In this document: positions 35,755 through 44,430 of the stretch, in pieces | How the letters are laid out: each line of letters starts with the position of its first letter | Position numbering within the stretch: the first letter of the stretch is position 1 | Assembly: GCA_934691935.1 (NCBI GenBank) | Contig: CAKUTH010000001.1 | Location: 248,001-312,000 of the forward strand | Length of the DNA stretch: 64,000 bases | Direction: 5' to 3' | Source: an uncultured Candidatus Melainabacteria bacterium | GTDB taxonomy: Bacteria > Cyanobacteriota > Vampirovibrionia > Gastranaerophilales > Gastranaerophilaceae | Notes under the pieces: generated by a model | What the model saw: the letters and a program-made list of their open reading frames with translations, nothing else | What the model was told of the DNA's origin: nothing | The model's database searches: none | Program-made: the position numbers and the translations under genes

Positions 35755-36747
35755 ATGGCAAACAAAAGAGTTTTATCAATATTTTTTGAAGGGTTAAAAA
35801 TATTTGTAATTAACATACACAAATTCTTGCTCTATATGGCATTCCCTGTATTGGGTCAAGTTGCAGGTTTATTTTTGGTATTTGGCGCAACATTTTGGTT
35901 TACACAAAATTATCAGGATTTAGTCATTAAATACCCTGCACTAAACGACATGTCAACTATGCTAATTTGCAGTATCGCACTGGTTATTCCTGGACTTTTA
36001 ATTTTAGTGAAAGCCCTTTGGGATTATTTGGTTGCCTTTGGCGCAATAAATTCTATGGTTGAAGGTTACCAAAACACTGGCAGAGTATACGATTTTAGGG
36101 CGCATAACGAAGTTGTATGGAAAAAAACTTTTTCTTTTATTGCTATATGGTTCATAATCGGAATTTTCTCTATCCTTGCAATAATCCCTATATTCTGGAT
36201 TTTTGCACTTATATTTTTTGTATATTTTGTACTGGTATTTCAAGTATTTACGTTCGAAAACGGGTTGTCACCAATTGGTTATTTTAAACGTAGTTTTGAA
36301 CTAATAAAGGGTAATTTTGCGAGAACTTTTCTTTTAATGGCTATTTTAGGATTGTTCACATATTGCCTGTTACCTTCTGGATTATCGGTAATTTTTGATT
36401 ATTTTAATTGGACAAACTCATTGTCGAAAATATTTGAAAGCTGGGCTTATACATTGCCTTTAGAAACTGTAGAACAGTTTGGAATAACTCCTCAAATTAT
36501 TGGAGAAAATATTGTCAAGGAATTAATACTTTTTGTCATGATAGGTTTTACGCTTCCATTAAGAAGTATTTGTTGGACGCTTTGGTATAACAATTTTGCA
36601 GAGCCACAAACGGTTGAAAAACCTAAAAAGAAAAAACGTACTACTGCAAAAAAGACCCAACAATTACCAAAGACTTTTAAAATAGAAAAAAGGGGTATCG
36701 ACCCTGAAATTATCAGACGCGCAAGATTAGAGGACGATGAATACTAA
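35755..36747 (+). CDS. Polytopic membrane protein with lysine-rich C-terminus
   Basis: 330 residues: a short amphipathic N-terminus (LSIFFEGLKIFVINIHKFLLY), six or so hydrophobic helices, and a cytoplasmic tail rich in Lys (PKKKKRTTAKKTQQ). Architecture and turn motifs resemble the DUF4013-like protein at 33109. AAAAAGGAG precedes the ATG. The stop codon overlaps the next ATG by one base, so the zinc-ribbon gene is coupled to it. Confidence 0.7.
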   Translation: MANKRVLSIFFEGLKIFVINIHKFLLYMAFPVLGQVAGLFLVFGATFWFTQNYQDLVIKYPALNDMSTMLICSIALVIPGLLILVKALWDYLVAFGAINSMVEGYQNTGRVYDFRAHNEVVWKKTFSFIAIWFIIGIFSILAIIPIFWIFALIFFVYFVLVFQVFTFENGLSPIGYFKRSFELIKGNFARTFLLMAILGLFTYCLLPSGLSVIFDYFNWTNSLSKIFESWAYTLPLETVEQFGITPQIIGENIVKELILFVMIGFTLPLRSICWTLWYNNFAEPQTVEKPKKKKRTTAKKTQQLPKTFKIEKRGIDPEIIRRARLEDDEY

Positions 36748-36962
36748 TGTTTATTTGCAAAAATTGTAAATCTGTAGATAAATTTGAATTAATGTTCTCT
36801 CCTGATTATCAAGGCGAGAAAAGGTTTTCGCAAGAATACAACAAAAATGGTAACATAGAAATCACAGTCGACGGGTACAAATTTGTCCCTGACTTACAAT
36901 TTATGAACGAACATGCTGTATGCAAATACTGCGGACAAATTTACATGTGGGATTATGAATAA
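36747..36962 (+). CDS. Small zinc-ribbon protein
   Basis: 71 residues with two Cys-x2-Cys knuckles: CKNC at residues 4-7 and CKYC near the C-terminus (VCKYCGQIYMWDYE). This is a classic zinc-ribbon spacing for a small nucleic-acid- or protein-binding module. It begins on the last base of the preceding stop codon and is followed after 35 bp by rph. Confidence 0.7.
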   Translation: MFICKNCKSVDKFELMFSPDYQGEKRFSQEYNKNGNIEITVDGYKFVPDLQFMNEHAVCKYCGQIYMWDYE

Positions 36963-36997
36963 CCCCTCAAAGCGCGACTTACTTACGAAAGGGAATT

Positions 36998-37702
36998 ATG
37001 AAAAGAGAATTCAGACAAAACAACGAAACAAGAGAAATTAAATTCACAAAAGATTTTACAAAACATGCCCTAGGCTCAGTTCTTGTAGAATTTGGAGATA
37101 CAAGAGTTATTACAACAGCATCTGTCGAAGAAGGCAAACCTAAATGGATGGACAAAGATGAAAAAAGAGGTTGGGTAACAGCAGAATACTCACTTCTCCC
37201 ATCAGCACCTAACACAAGATGTCAAAGAGAAAGAACTAAAATTTCAGGTAGAACTCAAGAAATTCAAAGACTTATCGGCAGAAGTCTAAGAGCTTGTGTT
37301 GACTTAGAAAAAATGCCAGACCTAACCATTACAATTGATGCTGATGTAATTCAAGCTGACGGTGGAACTCGTACAGCAAGCATTTGCGGTGGATTTTTGG
37401 CACTAAAAATTGCTATCGAAAAACTTCTTGCAAACGGAACTTTAAAAGAAAACCCTATCATTGAACCAATTGGAGCAATCTCTGCTGGTATCATCGACGG
37501 AGAAGTTAGACTTGATTTAGATTACATTGAAGATTCTCACGCACAAGTTGATAGCAATATTGTTTTGACTAAAAGCGGGAAAATTATTGAGTTTCAAACA
37601 ACTGCAGAAGGTGAACCTTACGAGCAAGAGCAAATGATTAAGATTTTTAACGTTGCAAAAGAAGGAATTGATAAAATCATTGCAATGTATGAAAAAATTT
37701 AG
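36998..37702 (+). CDS. rph: Ribonuclease PH
   Basis: A phosphorolytic 3'-to-5' exoribonuclease that trims tRNA 3' ends. 234 residues with HALGSVLVEFGDTRVITTASVE, the RTQEIQRLIGRSLR segment that binds RNA and phosphate, and ITIDADVIQADGGTRTASICG. Length and motif order are normal. AAAGGGA sits 7 nt before the ATG. It is the last gene of the membrane protein/zinc ribbon/rph run. Confidence 0.96.
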   Translation: MKREFRQNNETREIKFTKDFTKHALGSVLVEFGDTRVITTASVEEGKPKWMDKDEKRGWVTAEYSLLPSAPNTRCQRERTKISGRTQEIQRLIGRSLRACVDLEKMPDLTITIDADVIQADGGTRTASICGGFLALKIAIEKLLANGTLKENPIIEPIGAISAGIIDGEVRLDLDYIEDSHAQVDSNIVLTKSGKIIEFQTTAEGEPYEQEQMIKIFNVAKEGIDKIIAMYEKI

Positions 37703-37763
37703 TACAATTACACAATAACTATCAAAAAGTACTAGTAGACGTTTATCGTCGGAAAGGACAAAA

Positions 37764-38207
37764 ATGAAAAAAAACTTATTTATTTCAGCATTAGTGCTAA
37801 TGATTGCAAGCTCTACAGCAGTGATGGCTGCAGACAACTCAACTTACACTGGACAATTTATTAACAAACACACTCAAGCTATAACTAATAAAGAAAAACA
37901 ACTTCAACAACAACAAAAAGCTAGACAAGAAGCTCAAGCTAAACAAAAAGCTGATTTGCAAAAACAAATCAAAGCTAAACAAGATGCCCAAGCAAAGCAA
38001 AAAGCTGAGTTGCAAAAGCAAATCAAAGCTAGACAAGAAGCCCAAGCTAAACAAAAAGCTGAGTTGCAAAAACAAATCAAAGCTAAACAAGATGCTCAAG
38101 CAAAACAAAAAGCTGATTTGCAAAAAAAATATGAAGCTGACAAAAAAGCTAGACAGCAAAGAGTTGAACAAAAGAAAAAACAATGGAATGATTTAATGAA
38201 ATTCTAA
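37764..38207 (+). CDS. Secreted Lys/Gln-rich coiled-coil repeat protein
   Basis: 147 residues. A Sec signal peptide (LFISALVLMIASSTAVMAA, cleavage after about residue 22-23) is followed by four perfect-length 18-residue repeats of the type KA[RK]Q[ED]AQAKQKA[DE]LQKQI at residues 52-123, then a basic tail. The repeat is strongly helical, charged and nearly free of hydrophobics, so a single long periplasmic or surface helix is more likely than a stable coiled coil. It is preceded by GAAAGGA and followed by a terminator. Function unknown. Confidence 0.75.
   Translation: MKKNLFISALVLMIASSTAVMAADNSTYTGQFINKHTQAITNKEKQLQQQQKARQEAQAKQKADLQKQIKAKQDAQAKQKAELQKQIKARQEAQAKQKAELQKQIKAKQDAQAKQKADLQKKYEADKKARQQRVEQKKKQWNDLMKF
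37917..38132 (+). repeat. 54-bp tandem repeat, four copies, within the secreted helical protein
   Basis: Four head-to-tail 54-bp units, each encoding 18 residues. Units 1/3 and 2/4 are most alike at the KARQEAQ versus KAKQDAQ position, suggesting duplication of a two-unit block. Copy number is likely to vary between strains. Confidence 0.85.
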
Positions 38208-38213
38208 ATATTT

Positions 38214-38241
38214 AAAAAAGCGTCTTAAAGGCGCTTTTTTT
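38214..38241 (+). terminator. Terminator after the repeat protein, overlapping the next promoter
   Basis: AAAAAGCGTC / GGCGCTTTTT (one G-U) with loop TTAAA and seven T. The -10 box of the ilvB-type gene starts 5 nt later. Confidence 0.8.
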
Positions 38242-38257
38242 GTGTTAAAATCAAGTT

Positions 38258-39844
38258 ATGCAAACATTAACTCAAACACTTACTGGCGCACAAGCCATTA
38301 TACAAACCCTAAGCAACCTCAATATAGATACCATATTTGGTTATCCTGGTGGGGTTGTATTGAATGTATATGATGAACTTGCCAAACAAAATTCTATTCA
38401 GCATTATCTTGTACGCCATGAGCAATCTGCTGTTCACTGTGCAGAAGGCTATGCAAGAGTGACAGGTAAATGTGGCGTAGTCGTTGTAACCTCAGGTCCT
38501 GGAGCTACAAATATTGTTACTGGGCTTGCAAACGCGTATCTTGATGGATTTCCGCTACTTGTCATTACAGGTCAAGTATCTGCAGAATTGTTGCACCAAG
38601 ACGCTTTTCAAGAAGTTGATATTATTGATATTACAAAATCTTGCACTAAAAAGAATTTTCAAGTCAAATCAATTGAAACTCTGCAAGATACACTAATCGA
38701 GGCTTATAACACTGCAACAACAGGCAAAAAAGGACCAGTTGTTGTTGACATTACGAAAAATGTTTTTTCTCAAACTATAGAGTTCAAAAACTTAAATCTA
38801 ACCACACCAGAAAACAAAAAACAAGATTTTGATATTCAACAAGCAATTCAAGCTATTTCAAACTCTCAACGACCTGTCATTGTTACTGGTGGGGGCGCAA
38901 TTGATGCTTCGGCACAAGTCCAAGAATTCGCAAAAAATTTAAACATGCCTGTTGTTTCAACAATGATGGGACTCGGAGTTTACCCTGCTGATGACAAAAA
39001 TTATATGGGCATGATTGGAATTTTTGGCAACGCAAATAAAATCGTTAGTGAAAGCGATTTGATTATAGCAATCGGTTCAAGGTTTAACGATAGAATAAAA
39101 GGTTGTTTAGGCAATAACCTTGAGCAAAAACTTATACATATTGATATTGAAAAAACTCTCCCGCAATCTATTGGAATAATTGGCTCAGCTAAAGATGTTC
39201 TGAACAAACTTATTGATGCGAATTGTGATGTACAAAATTTTGAGAAATGGATAGAACATTGCAAAACTTTAAATATTTATTCGTTCAAAAAACGCTCTGA
39301 TAGACTACATTCTTTTGAGGTTTTGGAAGAAATTCAAAGATATTTTGATAATAAAAATCCAATCATCGCAACAGAAGTTGGACAGCATCAAGTTTGGGCA
39401 TCAAGATGTTTGAAAATAAAAAGTCCTAGGAAATTTATCACATCTGGCGGATTAGGCACTATGGGATTTGGTTTCCCTTCTGCTATCGGCGCTTGCATAG
39501 GAGCTAATAACCAACCTGTGATTTGTATTGCAGGCGACGGCTCTTTTCAAATGAGTATCCAAGAAATTGCAACTTGTGTTGATTACAATTTGCCTGTCAA
39601 AGTTTTTGTTTTCGATAACGGCTATTTGGGTATGGTAAGACAATTCCAAGAAAAATCTTGTGAACAAAGATATTTTGCTACAAAAATATCTAACCCAGAT
39701 TTTGTAAAACTTGCACAAAGCTACGGCGCAATAGGAATTAGGGTAGAAAGACAAGAAGAAATAATACCTGCAATAGACAAAGCGATGAGTCATAACGGTT
39801 TGGTAATCGTTGATTTTGTAATAGAACCAGAGGAAATATTATAA
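38258..39844 (+). CDS. ilvB: Acetolactate synthase large subunit-like ThDP enzyme
   Basis: A thiamine-diphosphate enzyme joining two pyruvates (or pyruvate and 2-oxobutyrate) in branched-chain amino acid synthesis. 528 residues: FGYPGGVVLNVYDEL, RHEQSAVHCAEGYARVTGK with the catalytic Glu, the FAD-contact GQVSAELLHQDAFQEVDI, and the ThDP motif GDGSFQMSIQE...DNGYLGMVRQFQ. The MVRQFQ stretch favours acetolactate synthase over other ThDP enzymes. The regulatory subunit gene ilvN does not follow; a pilin-like gene does. A TAAAAT box (38246-38251) ends 6 nt before the ATG, with no ribosome site. Confidence 0.88.
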   Translation: MQTLTQTLTGAQAIIQTLSNLNIDTIFGYPGGVVLNVYDELAKQNSIQHYLVRHEQSAVHCAEGYARVTGKCGVVVVTSGPGATNIVTGLANAYLDGFPLLVITGQVSAELLHQDAFQEVDIIDITKSCTKKNFQVKSIETLQDTLIEAYNTATTGKKGPVVVDITKNVFSQTIEFKNLNLTTPENKKQDFDIQQAIQAISNSQRPVIVTGGGAIDASAQVQEFAKNLNMPVVSTMMGLGVYPADDKNYMGMIGIFGNANKIVSESDLIIAIGSRFNDRIKGCLGNNLEQKLIHIDIEKTLPQSIGIIGSAKDVLNKLIDANCDVQNFEKWIEHCKTLNIYSFKKRSDRLHSFEVLEEIQRYFDNKNPIIATEVGQHQVWASRCLKIKSPRKFITSGGLGTMGFGFPSAIGACIGANNQPVICIAGDGSFQMSIQEIATCVDYNLPVKVFVFDNGYLGMVRQFQEKSCEQRYFATKISNPDFVKLAQSYGAIGIRVERQEEIIPAIDKAMSHNGLVIVDFVIEPEEIL

Positions 39845-40468
39845 TTGACAAACAGAAAAAATTTGTTAATCTTAATTTGCATTTATATCATCATAGCGAT
39901 TTTCGTGGTACTGCATTTTTGGGCAAAATTGCTTGAAAAAACAGCTGTTGCGTCTTTCAAAAAACTTTTTACCGAATATACACAAGTGCTTGATATTACC
40001 GTAAATGAAATGGATGGAGATACTAATTGCTATTTTTCAACAGACAAATCTTTAAGTAATGATTTTTCTGGATGTAACAGATTTTATAAAAATTTTGCAA
40101 CCAACCTAAATGTTAGAAAATATTGCAAAAACAATTCTCTGACTAACGATTGCTTGCCATTATATAAAAATTATACTACCAAGCCAGATTGTGCAGGGTT
40201 CTCTGAAAATATGATGAACAGATATGACCAAACTTTTGTAATGCAAGACAACAGTACATTAACTGTTTTCAATATGCCTTCAAACGTTCAAATACCAATC
40301 TTTGCGATTGATAGCAACGGCAAACCTTCTCCAAATAAAACTGGATACGACCTTTTTAGCCTTGTTATAATGCGCAACAAAAACGGACAATATCACTTTC
40401 ATTCAAACGTTACGCACTGCCTGCCTTCTGAAAAAGGTGGAATACAAAAATTGCAAGATTTGTATTAA
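39845..40468 (+). CDS. Pilin-like membrane-anchored protein lacking the prepilin leader
   Basis: 207 residues starting at a TTG directly after the ilvB stop, with GAGG about 11 nt upstream. The N-terminal hydrophobic helix (LLILICIYIIIAIFVVLHFW) has no GFTLAE processing site. The globular part nevertheless shares the window's pilin signature (AIDSNGKPSPNKTGYDLFSL, compare DINGQKGPNILGRDLF) and has several Cys. I infer a pilin-derived domain held by an ordinary membrane anchor. Its coupling to the acetolactate synthase gene is unexplained and may be chance. Confidence 0.65.
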   Translation: MTNRKNLLILICIYIIIAIFVVLHFWAKLLEKTAVASFKKLFTEYTQVLDITVNEMDGDTNCYFSTDKSLSNDFSGCNRFYKNFATNLNVRKYCKNNSLTNDCLPLYKNYTTKPDCAGFSENMMNRYDQTFVMQDNSTLTVFNMPSNVQIPIFAIDSNGKPSPNKTGYDLFSLVIMRNKNGQYHFHSNVTHCLPSEKGGIQKLQDLY

Positions 40469-41064
40469 TCCATTTGCGAATAAACTTTTTTAATCTCTTG
40501 AATATCTTGCCACATAAGCCATTTAGGACTACCTTTTTCTCTGCTGTCGTTCCTTAATAGATACGATGGATGAAAAATTGGCATCATTTTAGAATTATTA
40601 GGTCCAGCAAACCATTTTCCACGTATTTTTGTAATCCCTTGATTTGTATTTAACATTGATTGAACCGCAACACGCCCGCATAACAAGATTATTCTTGGTT
40701 TGAGGATTTCTAACTGTGCATCAAGATACTCTTTACATGCCAGTTTTTCTTCTGGTAAAGGATCTCGATTGTCTGGCGGTCTGCATTTTAAAGTATTGCA
40801 AATATAAACATCATTTTGTCGCGACAAACCAACTGATGCCAAAATTCTATCCAGCAATTGACCAGCCTTTCCAACAAACGGTTCACCCTTTTTATCTTCA
40901 TAATACCCTGGAGCTTCACCAATAAGCATCAATTTATGGTTTGGCATACCTGCTGAGAAAACAGTATTAGTTCTGGTTTTGCCTAGCGGACACTTTTGGC
41001 ATGTCAAACATTTTTTGTATACCAGTTCCAATTCTTGCTTTTCTTGTTCTGTTGCCTCTTGCAT
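40465..41064 (-). CDS. Uracil-DNA glycosylase, family 4 (4Fe-4S)
   Basis: It removes uracil from DNA. 199 residues: an N-terminal Cys pair (CQKCPLGKTRTNTVFSAG), the active-site motif GEAPGYYEDKKGEPFVGKAGQLLD, CNTLKCRPPDNR, and the C-terminal HPSYLLR. Four Cys for the iron-sulfur cluster are available. Length and motif order match the thermophile-type family-4 enzymes, which are also widespread in mesophiles. The end overlaps the convergent pilin-like gene by 4 bp. Confidence 0.9.
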   Translation of the reverse strand: MQEATEQEKQELELVYKKCLTCQKCPLGKTRTNTVFSAGMPNHKLMLIGEAPGYYEDKKGEPFVGKAGQLLDRILASVGLSRQNDVYICNTLKCRPPDNRDPLPEEKLACKEYLDAQLEILKPRIILLCGRVAVQSMLNTNQGITKIRGKWFAGPNNSKMMPIFHPSYLLRNDSREKGSPKWLMWQDIQEIKKVYSQMD

Positions 41065-41168
41065 ATATTCTTACCCTTTGTTTTAAATTGGCTAGCTTAA
41101 CTCATCCACATCTATCAGCTTAAAATGATATCTTGCGTTTTTACAAAAGTATAATACATTGTTTTATA

Positions 41169-42494
41169 TTATTCAGGCACAACCAACGACATCACTGCAT
41201 TGTCAAGACTTAAATATTTGCGGATTGTTTTTTCTATATCTTCAATAGAAATTTCCTGTAAATCTTTCAAATAATCTTCCACCAATTTCAAGTCCTCACA
41301 AACCGTCATATAATATCCAATATTTTCACCTATCTCAGATACGGTTTCGGCTTCATAAGCAAAACGTGATTTAATCTTCTTTTTTGCCTTTGCTAATTCA
41401 TCTTCCGTTATGCGGTTTTTTAACAGATTTGTAACCTCATTTTTTATAAGCTCAATTGCTTCTTCTTTTTTATCAGACTTAAAATTTGCTTGTACAAAGA
41501 AGTTATTACCATCTTTGAATTGGTAATGTTCTGCATTTGCCATATTAAAAATTCTTTCTGGATGTTTTTCGATTAAATTTTGGTATAAACGAGAACTTGT
41601 ACTTTCTCCCAAAATAATACTGATAATATCCATTTCAATATTTTCTTTCAACTGATTTGCCTTTGGACCAAGCCACCCAAGCATTAAATAAGATGTGTTA
41701 ACCTTACCTGTATTTTCAACAACAATCATTTTATCTGTTGGAGAATCTATTTCATTTACGCGTTTAGGAGCATTTTGTCTGCCTTTAAAATCAAATTCTT
41801 TTTCAACTTTTGCCAAGACTTTTTCTTTGTCAAAATCACCAACAACGATAGTCGTCATATTTTCAGGGGTATAAAATGTTTTGTAATAATTCATAATCTC
41901 ATCGCGAGTGACTCTTGAAATAATTTCTGGAGTGCCAATTACATCGCGTTTGTAAGGATGTTTTTTGTACATATTAAAATTACAAGCATTGTAAACTTTT
42001 GTCCAGTTTTGGTCTTTGCGCATTCTAATTTCTTCTATAACGACATGACGCTCACGTTTGTCTGTAACCTCAGGAGTATTCAAGTCAAACGGAGCTCCAA
42101 TTTCTTTTTCTGGCAAAATTGGGTCTAACATCATATCTGCATGAAGCTCTATAGCCAAATTCAAATCTTCACAATTTTGACCTTTCGGCAAGGTTACATA
42201 ATAAAAAGTATAGTCTTTCCAAGTAGCAGCATTGACAATAGCCCCCTTAGCTTCAAGAATTCTGTCAAAATCTCCTGCGACATGTTTATGTGTACCCTTA
42301 AACATCAAATGTTCCAAAAAATGAGAAATTCCATTGTTATTGTCATCTTCGTTTATAGAACCTGTTTTTACCCAAGTGCTAACATTGGCAAGTTCACCTT
42401 CTTTGTGTGCCAAAACAATTTTATGTCCGTTTTCTCTTTCGTATATCTCTACATCTTCCGTAAGGTACGGATATTTAACCAAACTTTTTTTCAT
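41169..42494 (-). CDS. M16-family zinc peptidase
   Basis: 441 residues with the inverted zinc motif HFLEHLMFKGT (His58, Glu61, His62) and a downstream Glu-containing helix (VIEEIRMRKDQNW). The second half-domain has SSRLYQNLIEK. This is the usual single-chain size of processing-peptidase-like M16 enzymes in bacteria. No signal peptide is visible, so it is probably cytoplasmic and degrades peptides. AAGGGTG precedes the ATG. It is divergent from nanE. Confidence 0.9.
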   Translation of the reverse strand: MKKSLVKYPYLTEDVEIYERENGHKIVLAHKEGELANVSTWVKTGSINEDDNNNGISHFLEHLMFKGTHKHVAGDFDRILEAKGAIVNAATWKDYTFYYVTLPKGQNCEDLNLAIELHADMMLDPILPEKEIGAPFDLNTPEVTDKRERHVVIEEIRMRKDQNWTKVYNACNFNMYKKHPYKRDVIGTPEIISRVTRDEIMNYYKTFYTPENMTTIVVGDFDKEKVLAKVEKEFDFKGRQNAPKRVNEIDSPTDKMIVVENTGKVNTSYLMLGWLGPKANQLKENIEMDIISIILGESTSSRLYQNLIEKHPERIFNMANAEHYQFKDGNNFFVQANFKSDKKEEAIELIKNEVTNLLKNRITEDELAKAKKKIKSRFAYEAETVSEIGENIGYYMTVCEDLKLVEDYLKDLQEISIEDIEKTIRKYLSLDNAVMSLVVPE

Positions 42495-42606
42495 TATTTC
42501 ACCCTTTCAGTCATTCTAAATATATTTCGAAGAACTATTTGTCCAAAAATCTGAAATATATTCAAAATAACACAAAATTATTATACCTTAAAATTTTTAT
42601 TTGCGC

Positions 42607-42612
42607 TATAAT
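42607..42612 (+). promoter_or_regulatory. -10 box of nanE, predicted leaderless
   Basis: Perfect TATAAT ending 6 nt before the ATG at 42619. It also shows that an in-frame TTG at 42601 cannot be the start, since it lies upstream of the -10 box. Confidence 0.55.
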
Positions 42613-42618
42613 AGATAT

Positions 42619-43302
42619 ATGAATATGCTTAATCGTTTAAAGGGAAAAGTAGTGGTTTCTTGTCAGGCAATGCCGTCTGAGCCATTGTATTTGGAAAAAT
42701 GTATGGTTGCGATGATGAAATCTGTAATCAAAGGTGGCGCTGGAGCTTTACGTGTTGCTGGTTCAAGAGATGTTCGCAACGCAAAAAATTTGTTTGATGT
42801 GCCAATTATCGGCTTAACAAAACCTGATGTAATCCCGCCAAACTGGCAAGAAATTGTATACATCACACCAACCGTAAAAGAAGTCATTGAATTGGTTGAC
42901 GCTGGCGCAGATATAATCGCATTTGACGGAACTATGCGCGAAAGACCGCAAGGCGCAAAACTTGAGGACTTAATTAAATATTGCAAAATTAACAAACGCA
43001 TTGCAATGGCAGATATATCAACGTTAGAAGAAGGACTTAATGCCGAAAAACTCGGTGCAGACATCCTTTCAACAACACTTTCTGGATACACTCAGTTTTC
43101 ACAAAATCGTGGAGAAGGTCCTGATTTTGAATTACTCAAACAACTGGTGGAAAATACTAATTTGCCTGTTGTTTTAGAAGGTAGAATTTGGGAACCTCAA
43201 GAAGTTACTAAAGCGTTTGAATTAGGCGCGCATTGCGTTGTAATTGGTTCTGCAATCACAAGACCGCAATTGATTACTAAAAGATTTGTACAACGCAAAT
43301 AA
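42619..43302 (+). CDS. nanE: N-acetylmannosamine-6-phosphate 2-epimerase
   Basis: It converts ManNAc-6-P to GlcNAc-6-P in amino-sugar and sialic acid breakdown. About 227 residues of TIM barrel: VVVSCQAMPSEPLYLEKCMVAM, GGAGALRVAG, IIGLTKPD, GADIIAFDGTMRERP and VVLEGRIWEP, with the catalytic Lys in GLTKPD. The start is set by the TATAAT box upstream. A ROK kinase follows in the same direction, but no sialic acid lyase gene is in view. Confidence 0.92.
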   Translation: MNMLNRLKGKVVVSCQAMPSEPLYLEKCMVAMMKSVIKGGAGALRVAGSRDVRNAKNLFDVPIIGLTKPDVIPPNWQEIVYITPTVKEVIELVDAGADIIAFDGTMRERPQGAKLEDLIKYCKINKRIAMADISTLEEGLNAEKLGADILSTTLSGYTQFSQNRGEGPDFELLKQLVENTNLPVVLEGRIWEPQEVTKAFELGAHCVVIGSAITRPQLITKRFVQRK

Positions 43303-43342
43303 TTATTCAAATAATCAAAAAAATCTGATAGAGGTTAAATTT

Positions 43343-44209
43343 ATGAGAAAAGCACTCGCTATAGACATCGGTGGAACAAAAATTTATAACACAATAGTTA
43401 ACGAACAAGGTGAAATTATCGCTGAAATAGAAAAACGTCACACTCCAAAGACTTTTGATGAAATAAAAAACGTCTTGAAAGAAATCGTTCATAAACACGA
43501 AAACGAAGTCGATGTCATCGCTTTTGCTACTTGTGGCGCAGTAAACAACACTAACGACGGCATTGTTGGCTCTACTGGCAATATTGCAAAAGATTATCCA
43601 AAAATGGATTTCAAGAGTTTGAGTAAAAAGCCAGTATTTGTCGAAAATGACGCAAATGCTGCCGCTTGGGCTGAACACATTTTGGGCGCATCTAAAGGAA
43701 TGCCATATTCTATTATGCTGACACTTGGCACTGGCGTTGGCGGTGGAATTATTTTGGATAACAAACTTTACAAAGGGAAAAGTGGCTCAGCAGGCGAAGT
43801 TCATTTTAAAATGCGTACTGATAAACACAGAAAATGCACCTGTGGCGCATGGGATTGTTTTGAAGCATACGCGTCTGGCACAGGTTTGAAAAAGACAGCA
43901 GAAGAAATTTCTGGCAACCCTGATATTACAACATACGATGTTATCGGGAATAGAACTTGTCCTATGATGAAACAAATTTTTGACAAATGGCAAAATGATA
44001 TTTTAGCAGGACTAATTGGACTTGCTGACATTTTTGACCCAGATATAATTGTTTTATCGGGTTCTATGGCTGAATTTGTTGACATCGATTATCTTGAAAA
44101 AGAAGCTAATAAAGAAATCGTAACCCAACCGTTTAAAGTTGCCAAAGCCACTACAGGCAACTATTCAGGAATGATTGGTACTGCTCTGTTGGCACTGGGG
44201 GGTAAATAA
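43343..44209 (+). CDS. ROK-family sugar kinase (probable ManNAc or GlcNAc kinase)
   Basis: 288 residues from the ATG at 43343 (GAGGT upstream), preferred over an earlier in-frame start. It has the ATP motif LAIDIGGTKIYNTIV, LTLGTGVGGGIILDNKLY, and the ROK zinc motif CTCGAWDCFEAYASGTGL (usual CxCGxxGC; Asp replaces Gly before the last Cys). Position after nanE suggests an N-acetylmannosamine kinase (nanK), though a GlcNAc or glucose kinase cannot be excluded. It is followed after 2 bp by a small gene. Confidence 0.85.
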   Translation: MRKALAIDIGGTKIYNTIVNEQGEIIAEIEKRHTPKTFDEIKNVLKEIVHKHENEVDVIAFATCGAVNNTNDGIVGSTGNIAKDYPKMDFKSLSKKPVFVENDANAAAWAEHILGASKGMPYSIMLTLGTGVGGGIILDNKLYKGKSGSAGEVHFKMRTDKHRKCTCGAWDCFEAYASGTGLKKTAEEISGNPDITTYDVIGNRTCPMMKQIFDKWQNDILAGLIGLADIFDPDIIVLSGSMAEFVDIDYLEKEANKEIVTQPFKVAKATTGNYSGMIGTALLALGGK

Positions 44210-44211
44210 CC

Positions 44212-44430
44212 TTGGGCAAATCAAAAAAAAGACTTATTTACAAAGGCAAAAACGACACTTTTACGAGTCTTTCTCGCACTGACGCAGTAAATAAAGTTGT
44301 TGAATTACTAAAAATAGGCGATAAAGAAGCGTATTCGCTGATTACTTTATTTGGCGTAACAGCAGAAGAAGTTCTGGAAGCTGGCGCAAGTTACGAAGTT
44401 GTAAAAGGAATGGAAAACTTTTTAACGTGA
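44212..44430 (+). CDS. Small hypothetical protein between the ROK kinase and the prenyltransferase
   Basis: 72 residues, basic at the N-terminus (GKSKKRLIYKGK) and helical afterwards (AVNKVVELLKIGDKEAYSLITLFG). The start is a TTG with GGGGGT in the end of the kinase gene. Its stop overlaps the GTG of the next gene (GTGA), so translation is coupled on both sides. Not recognised. Confidence 0.55.
   Translation: MGKSKKRLIYKGKNDTFTSLSRTDAVNKVVELLKIGDKEAYSLITLFGVTAEEVLEAGASYEVVKGMENFLT

Noticed and set aside
35709..35822. N-terminal extension of the PHP gene with an apparent membrane helix
   Set aside because: It would overlap the promoter, AAAAAGGAG and first codons of the divergent gene at 35755; the PHP domain needs none of it.
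37839..38183. 114-codon ORF antisense to the 54-bp repeats
   Set aside because: The Phe/Leu/Ser-rich product is the mirror of a Lys/Gln codon repeat; no ribosome site or family match.
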